DNA from: Rubripirellula amarantea
Lineage (GTDB): Bacteria > Planctomycetota > Planctomycetia > Pirellulales > Pirellulaceae
Length of the DNA: 64,000 bases
Assembly (NCBI RefSeq): GCF_007859865.1
Contig: NZ_SJPI01000001.1
Span: 3,223,406-3,287,405 of the forward strand
Direction of reading: 5' to 3'
Below are positions 9,532 through 17,398 of the stretch, in pieces. Position numbers and translations under genes: made by a program. How positions within the stretch are numbered: the stretch's first letter is position 1; every line of letters begins with the position of its first letter. The notes under the pieces were generated by a model. That model was not told the origin of the DNA. It worked only from the letters and a program-made list of their open reading frames with translations, and made no database searches.

Positions 9532-11817
9532 TCAGTGAGTAGGGTGGGAGGTAACGCGCATCATAGCATTGAGGCCACGCATTTCAGCGAGTGAGAGTAG
9601 GAACGCGAGCGTTGACTCGGCACCCTGGTTTTCGTTGACTTGGTTCTCCATCAGGCCGTCAAAGCAACCTCCTGTTGATGGATCGTAGATTGGTTGGCCG
9701 AGATCATTGCGGCCTAAGAACCAATCAAATGCCAAGTGAGCTTGTTCGGACCAGAAGTTGTCTTTGCTGAGTGCAAAGGCTTCGATCGAAGCTGAGACCA
9801 TCGCATGGGCCTCGATGGCTTGTTGGTCAAATATCGCGGTCACTACGCCTTCGCGGCTGAAGCCATTCGAGCCGATTGGACGGAACCTGCCTTGCGGCGA
9901 AAGCTGTTTTTCGGCAAGCCAATGCAATGACTTCAGCCCAATATCCGCCACATGATGATCGTCGAACCAGTGACCGTGTGTGATCAGTGCCTGTGATAGC
10001 TTCGCGTTGTTGTAAGTCGCGGTCACTTCAAACCAAGGCCAATCGGCCGTTGCAGTGGCTTCGTACATTTCAGTAAGCCGGCTTGCCAGTAGCTGACTCA
10101 TTGTCGCAGCAATTCGATCACCGGTGTAGCGGCGCAAGTACTCATGAATGCCGATGATACCTAGCGCCCAGGTTCTTGGTGAGGTCGTTTGCTCACAGGT
10201 TGGAAGCGCTTGATGGAAAACGTCTCGAGCCCAGGCAACCAAACCCGCGTTGCGTGATCGGCCGATGCACGTCCCCAACGCCCACAAGGCGCGGCCCTGT
10301 GAATCGTCCGATCCGTCGTTCTCTAGCCACTGTCGATCAAATCCTAAGAAGTTTCGGAACCGGCCTGTGTCTCGATTGAACGCGTTGTTGAGAAAAGCGG
10401 CATAGCGTGATGCCAAAGAACGCACGTCGGCCGAATCCTTGCCTTGTTCTTCGAGCAAGACGGTCAGGATCAATGCCCGTGCGTTGTCGTCCGTGCAATA
10501 GCCATGGGCATGATCAGGAATGGTGTAGTTGGCGTGCTGAATGACGCCGGTGGAATCACTCAAGTGTTGCAAGTGGTCGAGTTGCATCTGCGGCAACGCC
10601 AATGGTTGCTCATCGAGCGTGCGGACGGCCAGTGGTTTTAACGATGACGTTCGATGACTTCGTGCCCGATTGAACGAGTCAAGGTACAACTGAGAAACGT
10701 GATCCCATGTCATGCTGCGACCTAATTGGTAGGCTTGCTTTCGCATCGCCAACCGCCGATCGTCGTCGTCAAGCAACCCAATCACCTCCCGAGCAATCGC
10801 GGATGAATCCGCAAATGGGACAAGCGTACCGCGTCCGTCAGCGAGCAGTTCTTCAGCGTGCCAGTAAGGTGTAGAGATTACTGCTTGGCCACAACCGAAC
10901 GCATAGGCCAGCGTTCCCGAGACAGCCTGTTGAACGTTTAGATAAGGAGTGATGTATAAATCAGCGGCACCGATGAACTCTGTCAGTTCCTCTAATTCAA
11001 CAAACCGATTGTAAAAGCTGACATGCTTGGAAACGCCGAGTTCCTTGGCCATCCGTTCCAGGCTAATCCGATACCGTTCCCCTTGGTCGCGAACCAAGCT
11101 GGGGTGTGTCGCACCGAGGACGATGTAAATAAATTCTGGAAATCTGGTGACGATATCCGGGATTGCTTTCAATACATGTTCGATGCCCTTTCCAGGTGAA
11201 AGCAACCCGAAAGTGAGCGCGACGGGTTTGTTTTCGACTCCGAACTGTTCTTTTAAAACACTTTGATCTGTTTCGGGGGCGTCCGGGATTCCGTGCGCGA
11301 TTAAGTCCACCTGTTCCTCGTCGACTGAGTACGTGTTGAACAACGTTTGTCGACATCGTTCGGTCATCACCACCAGCCTTGTTGATAGCCGTATAAGCTG
11401 CATCATCACAGCGCGTTGAGTCTGGCTGGGCTCCGACAAAACGGTGTGCAGGGTCGTGATAACGGGCATCCGTACATCTTGCAGAAGTGCCAGAATGTGG
11501 CTTCCGCCCGGGCCACCGTAAATGCCAAATTCGTGCTGCAACGAGATGACATCGACGTTGCTGAAGTTTAGGAAATCGGCGGCCGATCGGTATTCTTCGA
11601 GTTCTTGGTCGTCAACTTGAAATTGAACTTCATCTTCATAGGCGTACCCGCCATGGACGTCGTCCATCGCAACCACGATGCACTCCGCGCAGGACTCTTT
11701 AGAAACGGCAATCCGCAGGTCGTGCGTGAACGTTGCGATGCCACACTTACGAGGTAAGTAGTCACCAACAAACGCAATCTTTAATAAATTAGGAGTTGTC
11801 ATTGTCTTGGTTTGCAT
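9532..11817 (-). CDS. GT4 glycosyltransferase fused to an alpha/alpha-barrel-like C-terminal domain
   Basis: A 761-residue two-part protein. Residues about 10-395 are a GT4 enzyme (FVGDYLPRKCGIATFTHDLR; LQHEFGIYGGPGGSHI; LTFGLLSPGKGIEHVLKAI; SGTLAYAFGCGQAVISTPYW). From about residue 430 a helical domain follows, beginning with DSTGVIQHANYTIPDHAHG and YCTDDNARALIL, and with regular short helices that recall six-hairpin glycosidases or glycan epimerase-like folds. The fusion suggests one protein that both transfers and trims or binds the glycan. It overlaps the upstream GH130 gene by 19 bases if it starts at 11817; a second ATG at 11802 is possible. Confidence 0.88.
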   Translation of the reverse strand: MQTKTMTTPNLLKIAFVGDYLPRKCGIATFTHDLRIAVSKESCAECIVVAMDDVHGGYAYEDEVQFQVDDQELEEYRSAADFLNFSNVDVISLQHEFGIYGGPGGSHILALLQDVRMPVITTLHTVLSEPSQTQRAVMMQLIRLSTRLVVMTERCRQTLFNTYSVDEEQVDLIAHGIPDAPETDQSVLKEQFGVENKPVALTFGLLSPGKGIEHVLKAIPDIVTRFPEFIYIVLGATHPSLVRDQGERYRISLERMAKELGVSKHVSFYNRFVELEELTEFIGAADLYITPYLNVQQAVSGTLAYAFGCGQAVISTPYWHAEELLADGRGTLVPFADSSAIAREVIGLLDDDDRRLAMRKQAYQLGRSMTWDHVSQLYLDSFNRARSHRTSSLKPLAVRTLDEQPLALPQMQLDHLQHLSDSTGVIQHANYTIPDHAHGYCTDDNARALILTVLLEEQGKDSADVRSLASRYAAFLNNAFNRDTGRFRNFLGFDRQWLENDGSDDSQGRALWALGTCIGRSRNAGLVAWARDVFHQALPTCEQTTSPRTWALGIIGIHEYLRRYTGDRIAATMSQLLASRLTEMYEATATADWPWFEVTATYNNAKLSQALITHGHWFDDHHVADIGLKSLHWLAEKQLSPQGRFRPIGSNGFSREGVVTAIFDQQAIEAHAMVSASIEAFALSKDNFWSEQAHLAFDWFLGRNDLGQPIYDPSTGGCFDGLMENQVNENQGAESTLAFLLSLAEMRGLNAMMRVTSHPTH

Positions 11818-12881
11818 GAGTCTTTTAGTTGCAGCGAATCCAGGACGGATTGCTTGAGGAAACGAGCTGCGGCGATATACGTATCAGCGGCTCCATAGAA
11901 GACGTGGAGCTCTTCGTCTCGATCTAACATTGCTGTGGGAAACACAACGTTGGGAACAAAGCCGTGAAGTTCGTAGTCGGTCGACGGTTGCATGATCGGC
12001 TGACTTGACCGAGCCAACACGCGACCAGGCTGATCGCGATCGAGCAAGAGAGCGCCTGCTGAATAGCAACCTACGGTGCCAGTGGAGTTTGGGCGCGTAC
12101 TACCGTGGTAGAGCGTGAGCCAACCTTCATCGCACAAAATCGGCGGAGTGCCACTTCCGACTCGATCGCCTTCCCAAGGGTGCATTCCACTAAGAACAAG
12201 TTGGTGACGCCCCCAATGGATCATGTCGAGTGAACGGGCTAGCCAAATCTGGGGCGCCTTAAAACGGGAATGAGGGTTTGGACGGTGCAGAGCCGCATAG
12301 CCATCGGAGAACATTTCGGGGAATAGAACTACGTCTTTGTTTTCACTCGGGAATATGATGCCGTGACGCTGGAAGTTCACCATGTCCGTCGAGGACATCA
12401 GAGCGGTCGCTGCACCCGATCGTGAAACAGCGACATACGTAACCCAGTAGGTATCGTCGATTTTCGTAATACGCGGGTCTTCAATGCCATATTCTTCCCA
12501 CGGACCTTCGGGAAGAATCGTCCGCACGAAATCCCAGGACTCGCCAGTGATGTTCGACGAGCGTAAGACTTGCAAATGAGAAACGGAAGTCAGGCGTAGA
12601 TCACCACTGTCTTTTATCGCAACAACGCGTGCATCGATAAGCGTTAGATCTTGATTGCGTACCCAGTCCACCTCTATGGCCCCAGAGGATGACCATCGCG
12701 GAAGCGGAGTCCAATCAGCTCGTGATTCGAGTGGACGTTCGGCGACTCTTGCTAACATCGTTAGACCGTTATTACCTATCGCGACGGCCGGATTGAACAC
12801 TCCAACTACTTCAAGGTCCGATCGGGATGGGGAAACATCGCAAGGTCGCAGTAGTAGCGATTCAGATCGAGTTTCGATCAT
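11799..12881 (-). CDS. GH130 family glycoside phosphorylase/hydrolase (short form)
   Basis: About 360 residues, the core GH130 propeller. The start FNPAVAIGNNGLTMLARVAE, the catalytic-region phrase YGIEDPRITKIDDTYWVTYV with its conserved Asp, the LARSLDMIHWG blade and the ending FVPNVVFPTAMLD are typical. The ATG at 12881 overlaps the enzyme I stop as ATGA and has AGGA seven bases upstream, so I prefer it to the ATG two codons earlier at 12887. Two GH130 genes flank the GT4 fusion, which suggests sequential steps on one mannoside-containing oligosaccharide. Specificity is unknown. Confidence 0.88.
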   Translation of the reverse strand: MIETRSESLLLRPCDVSPSRSDLEVVGVFNPAVAIGNNGLTMLARVAERPLESRADWTPLPRWSSSGAIEVDWVRNQDLTLIDARVVAIKDSGDLRLTSVSHLQVLRSSNITGESWDFVRTILPEGPWEEYGIEDPRITKIDDTYWVTYVAVSRSGAATALMSSTDMVNFQRHGIIFPSENKDVVLFPEMFSDGYAALHRPNPHSRFKAPQIWLARSLDMIHWGRHQLVLSGMHPWEGDRVGSGTPPILCDEGWLTLYHGSTRPNSTGTVGCYSAGALLLDRDQPGRVLARSSQPIMQPSTDYELHGFVPNVVFPTAMLDRDEELHVFYGAADTYIAAARFLKQSVLDSLQLKDSCKPRQ

Positions 12882-14659
12882 GAGCATGTCCTAGCCACAT
12901 GCGACGATCGGCTTTTGGGTTCTGCGCGATGAGTGCCTCTGCATTCTGCAGACCATAAAGATCGGACTTCTTGCGGGCTGTGACACTCTTGTGCTCGTTG
13001 AGCGAGGGCACATGCGGCAGTCGAGTCGACTCGACTAATCGCTGCCCTCAGTTTTCCTGACCGCGAAGCACTGATACTCAGTTCCCGAACTCCGAGGCCA
13101 ATTAGTAGTTCTGCGAAATCGACCTCGCTAGCTTCCTCACCACACACACACACGGGACAATTCCACCTTCTGGCGGCAACCACGACTTGGTGGATTGCTC
13201 GCAAGACTGCCGGGTGCATCGCGGTCACCTGTTCGCTTTCGGCGGACAACTCTCGGTCAGCCGCCAACAAGTACTGTGTGAGATCGTTGGTGCCGATAGC
13301 GACAAAGTCTGCGAGTTCGAAGATCTCGTCGAGGCAGAATAATGCCGCGGGAGTTTCGATCATGGCACCAATTTGCGGTCGCTTTAGCGCGTTGCACTCT
13401 TCGGCGATCTCATCAACCATCGCGATGGCTCGAGCGAAATCATCGCCGCCGATTACCATCGGAAACAAGATCCTCACGTCGGCTTCTTGGGCAACTGCAA
13501 TGATGGCGGTCAGTTGTGCGCGTAACAAGTGCCTTTCCGCTAGCGAGAATCGCAGTCCACGCAAACTGAGGTTCGAGGAATCCACGTTGTCATCGAGTGA
13601 AAGAAAAGGTGGCAGCTTATCCCCGCCCAGGTCGAACGTGCGGATGACTAATGGTCGGTCGCCGAGCTGCTTTGACATCTTCGCATAAAGGCGACGTTGG
13701 GCCTCGGCATCCGGACGACGTTTCGATTGCAGATAGAGGAATTCGGTTCGGAACAGTCCGACGCCCGCCAGCCCGCGACGGAGCACTTGGTCAAGATCGG
13801 CAGACAGCCCGACGTTGCCGTAAAGCGTTATCTCAATTCCATCGTGTGTATGGCACGGACCCGTGTTCATCGCGTCCGTTGCGTTGGACAGGCGTTTCGC
13901 TTGGACTGTCCGAGCATCGAAGTCGGACTTCTGGTCCTCTGAAGGCTCTGCGACAACGATGCCCATCTCGCCGTCGATCAACAGTGTCATTCCGCTGGCA
14001 ATTTGCTGCGTGACATTCGAGATTCCCGACACTGCGGGAATGCCAAGTGATCGAGCGATGATGGCGGTGTGACCCAGGTTTCCTCCTATCTGAGTCACTA
14101 TGCCGATCAGCCCGGAATTAGCCAGCGCAATCGCATCTGACGGAACAAGTTCACGAGCAACAATGATGACGTCACGGGGGAGGTCAGCTAGGTTTGTTGG
14201 CGTCAGTCCTAGTAAGTGTCGCATCATCCGTTGCCCGATGTCGCGGACATCCGTTTCTCGCTCGCGAAGATAGTCGCTGTCGATCTGGGTTAGTCGGTTG
14301 GCGGTTTGTACGATGACAGAATTCAAGGCCTCTTCCACACCCACCAGATCATTCGAGATTCGATCTTTCACTAGCGACGCGATTTCGCCAGCCATCGCCG
14401 CATGGACAGAAACCAGTTCGATTGCCGAAGCTATGGAAGGGTTGTCGGATGCAACAGCTTTAAGATCCTGCAGGTCTCGTTTTGATCGTTCTAGAGCGTC
14501 GTCCATTCGGTCGCATTCTACTGAAACGTGAGCTCTAGAGATCGACTCCGATTGATCGGGATTCGGTAGCGTGATCGTCCGCTGTAACTCGTACCCCAAC
14601 ACCACCGCAACGCCTTTAGCGAGCCCCGTCGAGAGCGATATTCCTTGCATCCGTTTCAT
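12878..14659 (-). CDS. ptsI: PTS enzyme I (phosphoenolpyruvate-protein phosphotransferase)
   Basis: 593 residues, full length for enzyme I. The phospho-accepting histidine is H197 in GGNLGHTAIIARSLGIPAV; the residue before it is Gly where most enzyme I proteins have Ser. The C-terminal PEP-binding barrel shows R304 in GLFRTEFLYL, FPMVI, GTNDLTQYLLAADRE and the catalytic C506 in VCVCGEEASE. It passes phosphate from PEP to HPr. No HPr or EII gene is in the window, so its place at the head of glycan genes suggests a regulatory or dedicated phosphorelay role, which is inference. It may still be the cell's general enzyme I. Confidence 0.92.
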   Translation of the reverse strand: MKRMQGISLSTGLAKGVAVVLGYELQRTITLPNPDQSESISRAHVSVECDRMDDALERSKRDLQDLKAVASDNPSIASAIELVSVHAAMAGEIASLVKDRISNDLVGVEEALNSVIVQTANRLTQIDSDYLRERETDVRDIGQRMMRHLLGLTPTNLADLPRDVIIVARELVPSDAIALANSGLIGIVTQIGGNLGHTAIIARSLGIPAVSGISNVTQQIASGMTLLIDGEMGIVVAEPSEDQKSDFDARTVQAKRLSNATDAMNTGPCHTHDGIEITLYGNVGLSADLDQVLRRGLAGVGLFRTEFLYLQSKRRPDAEAQRRLYAKMSKQLGDRPLVIRTFDLGGDKLPPFLSLDDNVDSSNLSLRGLRFSLAERHLLRAQLTAIIAVAQEADVRILFPMVIGGDDFARAIAMVDEIAEECNALKRPQIGAMIETPAALFCLDEIFELADFVAIGTNDLTQYLLAADRELSAESEQVTAMHPAVLRAIHQVVVAARRWNCPVCVCGEEASEVDFAELLIGLGVRELSISASRSGKLRAAISRVDSTAACALAQRAQECHSPQEVRSLWSAECRGTHRAEPKSRSSHVARTCS

Positions 14660-14694
14660 ATGGGCTTTCCTATTAGTTTCATTTAGTGCCTGTG

Positions 14695-15002
14695 TTATTC
14701 GGGACGCTTAAGTTCCGCCATCACGTTGGTGAACGCTCGTGGGCCTATCGATCCCGCATACCGATAATTCGCGAGTGGAGAACCATCGTCGAGTGCATAC
14801 AATGCGACACTGGTAAGCGAATTTTCCACAGTGGGTTTGATGCAATCACCGTGACCTCGCTGTCGCAAGGAGGCATTCGTGACAAGCCATACGACATCAG
14901 GAGCCAGAGGTTTTTTGTTGACAGATACTGTTGTCGATAGCCATCGAATGGGCCGCCAATGACCTCAATCCACTGATCGGAATTATCGGCGATTGGTAAC
15001 AT
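14695..15002 (-). pseudogene. Small gene split by a -1 frame change at an A AAA AAC heptamer
   Basis: The frame starting with ATG at 15002 reads sensibly for 31 codons (MLPIADNSDQWIEVIGGPFD, then GYRQQYLSTKN) and then becomes unlikely, ending at 14745. From the same point the -1 frame reads like protein to a TAA at 14695: PLAPDVVWLVTNASLRQ, later LYALDDGSPLANYRYAG, ending NVMAELKRPE. Joined, it gives a protein of about 102 residues of unknown function. The switch lies in A AAA AAC (14916-14910), an in-frame canonical -1 slippery heptamer, but also a run of six A where an indel or sequencing error is easy. The start overlaps the CsbD-like gene by 20 bases, and the stop is 35 bases before ptsI. 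Confidence 0.6.
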
Positions 15003-15270
15003 GGATTTGCCCCAAGCATTTCTTTAGCAGGCGAGAAAACCAAAGTTGACTCAGTCGTCGTTTGCTTCCGGGTTGTAGTCGTTCAATGAAGGCGTCGACT
15101 TTTTTTTCCGCAACAGGCTCCGCGTAACCATAGCGCTGTGCAAGAACGCGGATGAATAGATCACGTTCGCCGTGAATCATTTTCAAGTCTGTCTCGTCGA
15201 TTCTTCCCCATGTTCGTTTCACCCCTTCTTGCACTGTAGCCCAATCTCCTTTGACTTGGTTCCACCTCAT
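14983..15270 (-). CDS. CsbD-like stress protein
   Basis: A 95-residue protein whose first 50 residues match the CsbD pattern (MRWNQVKGDWATVQEGVKR, then WGRIDETDLKMIHGERD). CsbD-type proteins are small, abundant general-stress proteins of unknown molecular action. The C-terminal half is longer than usual and basic (PGSKRRLSQLWFSRLLKK). Its ATG overlaps the stop of the upstream gene as ATGA, and its end overlaps the start of the interrupted gene, so it belongs to the same transcript. Its presence suggests the sugar operon is induced by osmotic or other stress. Confidence 0.8.
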   Translation of the reverse strand: MRWNQVKGDWATVQEGVKRTWGRIDETDLKMIHGERDLFIRVLAQRYGYAEPVAEKKVDAFIERLQPGSKRRLSQLWFSRLLKKCLGQIHVTNRR

Positions 15271-15692
15271 GACAATGGCTCCGCAGGCGAGAAAAACGAA
15301 AAGGCCTCAATGCGGTAAAGGGGCGAGGACGCTTCAAGTACAAGTCGGTGCGAGACGGTCACGCATTCCAAGTCACTTTGGAACGACTTCAGCACGGATT
15401 GAAACGTCGCTGCGTACAAGCACTGTTCCGCTGAAGAACCCGCGTCGAGCACGACCAGTTTTAGAGATCCGCTATCGACGTTAATCTGATTCTTCAAGAA
15501 TCCCTTCACTAGCGGATAAGGCGTCAATGCTAATGAACTACCCGATAGAAATGCATCGTACTCCGGTTTATCAGAGAAGCCGTAGATGACCACGGCATGA
15601 TTATCCGAAGATGTCTGTAAGACAGATGGACAACTCGGGTACGAGCCTTCCTTCAACACATATCTTGGTGTCTTGGCATAACCGTCGACCAT
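15267..15692 (-). CDS. Hypothetical protein, first gene of the sugar operon
   Basis: 141 residues, not recognised. It has no signal peptide or membrane segment. The sequence is soluble and mixed (VVIYGFSDKPEYDAFLSG, LKLVVLDAGSSAEQCLYAA). An AGGAGG sits five bases before the ATG at 15692, the strongest ribosome site seen in this part of the window, consistent with the first gene of a well-translated operon. Its stop overlaps the CsbD-like start by ATGA. A role in sensing or protecting during stress is only a guess from the neighbour. Confidence 0.7.
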   Translation of the reverse strand: MVDGYAKTPRYVLKEGSYPSCPSVLQTSSDNHAVVIYGFSDKPEYDAFLSGSSLALTPYPLVKGFLKNQINVDSGSLKLVVLDAGSSAEQCLYAATFQSVLKSFQSDLECVTVSHRLVLEASSPLYRIEAFSFFSPAEPLS

Positions 15693-16164
15693 GGTCGCCT
15701 CCTGCGGGCTACCGCTAGGCCTGCTGCGGTCTGTCTGCCAAAGAGAATCCTTGACGCGAGCGAACAGCGGATTGCGAAAAATGGAGCCTCAATCGTAATG
15801 ACAACTGAAACCCACACACGGCACCTAAATGCACGTATCGCGCAGGCCAACGTTCCAACGTATCACGGTTCCCCGCTAACACAATGGCAAAATGGCTAGC
15901 AAGCAGCGAAGAGCCTTGTGAGGTAAATGAACGCGGTGGAATCACGCATAAAGGAGAAATGTCGAATATTCGGTTTCCAAATCGAAATGCAGCGGCAAGC
16001 GCTCACTGGCTGTTTGAAAGTACTTACGGGGAGTTCTCCAGGAGTCATGTTACTGGCTGATTGACGAAGCTCTGGGTCCTTGAAGAGTATTCTCACGAAT
16101 GCAAATGTCGAGACTCGCCTCACGAGCTGAAAACTTGTAGCAGCTTCCTTCAGGCATCGGTTTG
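15693..16164. other. Leader region of the sugar operon
   Basis: About 470 bases that must hold the promoter of the minus-strand operon. I found no convincing -35/-10 pair. A plus-strand frame of 58 codons at 15884-16060 (MAKWLASSEEPCEVNERGG..., ending SRSHVTG) reads passably like protein but has no ribosome site, and an internal ATG at 15959 has AAGGAG only two bases away. I do not call it a gene. Confidence 0.4.
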
Positions 16165-16172
16165 AGTGACGG

Positions 16173-16565
16173 CTAGCTTGGTTCCGCTAGTAACTTGCCG
16201 GTTCGGTCGTCCACGCGGTGCAGTCGCGTGACGCCTCCGATCAAGTCATCGCCGGGTTTTAGGGATACCAACCAATACGGATCGTCGGGCACGTTGGCGG
16301 CTACCATCGCTCGAAGTATTTCCTGATCTCGCACACCGTTCTCGCTGTACAACCTTGCGTAGAACTCTTTTTCTCGCCGAATTTTATCCGTGTCGAAGAA
16401 CACGGCGGAGCATTTCGTGCCGGCCGGAATGTCACCGAGGTGTTCAATGACAATCATGATTGCCGCTTTCTGATCGATTTCTCGTTTTGTCAATTTGTGC
16501 TCCCCGCGTTGGATGTCCGTTTGACACACGTCACATCGGCAAAACTGGTCAATCACGAAATTCAT
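16173..16565 (-). CDS. Hypothetical protein with N-terminal Cys pair
   Basis: About 130 residues, unrecognised. The N-terminus has CRCDVCQTDIQRGEHKLTKR, with a C-x-C-x-x-C arrangement and a following His that could bind zinc. Later parts read as a small soluble domain (AAIMIVIEHLGDIPAGTKCS, DPYWLVSLKPGDDLIGGVTR). I use the ATG at 16565; a GTG at 16571 would add two residues. It follows a second hypothetical gene on the same strand by 43 bases, so the two may be cotranscribed. Confidence 0.6.
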   Translation of the reverse strand: MNFVIDQFCRCDVCQTDIQRGEHKLTKREIDQKAAIMIVIEHLGDIPAGTKCSAVFFDTDKIRREKEFYARLYSENGVRDQEILRAMVAANVPDDPYWLVSLKPGDDLIGGVTRLHRVDDRTGKLLAEPS

Positions 16566-16607
16566 TGTCACGGAATTCGCGGATTGAAAGTCTACTTGTC
16601 CTTGGCG

Positions 16608-17066
16608 TCAAAGTCCTGAAAGTTGCTGGTTGTAATCGAACTGCAAGTCAGGATGAACTTTGTCGATCGCTTTATCAATCTTCTTCAATTGCGTCGCGTA
16701 CATGTTCTCGCTGACTCGACATCCGCCGAAGCTGATGCGTTTGTCCTTGATTCTTCGGCAAAAGTGAATCCGCACTTGTAACTCTGTTTCTCGATCACCA
16801 GAGAACCGCAACGACTTGTCCATCCAACGGACCACCTTGCGGAGTGTCTTTTTGTGAATCCGTCCAGACGCATGGAGGTGCAGGTCGATTTCATCGCACA
16901 GTTCGTCCGCGTAACCGATCTCGTCGTCAGCTTTGAGCAGCAAGTACGTCAGAAGTTCTTTGCTCTCTACTTTGAACTTGGCCAATCGTATGCACACGTT
17001 AAGCAACTCGTCGTGGTCGAGTTTGCCCAGTTCCTCTTTCAACTGTTTGATCGTGGCGGCTTTCAT
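16608..17066 (-). CDS. Hypothetical helical protein
   Basis: 152 residues, mainly predicted helix, highly charged (MKAATIKQLKEELGKLDHDE; KKTLRKVVRWMDKSLRFSGD; TQLKKIDKAIDKVHPDLQFD). The N-terminal part resembles many bacteroidete and planctomycete helical proteins of unknown function, with no enzyme motif visible. No signal peptide. It starts at an ATG at 17066 opposite the divergent SBBP gene, sharing an intergenic region of 332 bases. Confidence 0.7.
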   Translation of the reverse strand: MKAATIKQLKEELGKLDHDELLNVCIRLAKFKVESKELLTYLLLKADDEIGYADELCDEIDLHLHASGRIHKKTLRKVVRWMDKSLRFSGDRETELQVRIHFCRRIKDKRISFGGCRVSENMYATQLKKIDKAIDKVHPDLQFDYNQQLSGL

Positions 17067-17398
17067 GACGTTTCAAAACAGGGTCAGGATCCCAGGGCGA
17101 CCAATCCGCCCGGGCGAAACGGTAGGATATGGGGATAAGGTCCATTTGCAAGGTGCCCCGGTCAGGGTGCCCTGGTAAGACGCACGCGGTTGCCAACGAA
17201 TGAAAACCCTTTCGCTACACGGGTGAACCTTGGGTATTCATTCTTGTTGTTGTGTAACGTGGCTGCTGAGCAACCTGGCTGTCGTACAGCTTAAACTCAC
17301 TGGAAAGCAGTTTGCGGGATCGATAACAGGTTCCCCAGCGTTCCCTTATTGCCCGCTAAAGGTTGGTCGTGTTGGTTGCAGCAACTCGGAGAAATGAA
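17067..17398. other. Divergent intergenic region
   Basis: The promoters of the helical hypothetical (minus) and the SBBP gene (plus) must lie here. The stretch contains GGTGCCC twice (near 17153 and 17167) and a short palindrome CAGGG-TG-CCCTG at about 17163-17174. No promoter hexamers stand out. Confidence 0.35.

Noticed and set aside
15884-16060. 58-codon plus-strand frame with a fairly protein-like sequence
   Set aside because: No ribosome site at either candidate start, and it lies in a region that must contain the operon promoter. It could be revisited if conserved in relatives.
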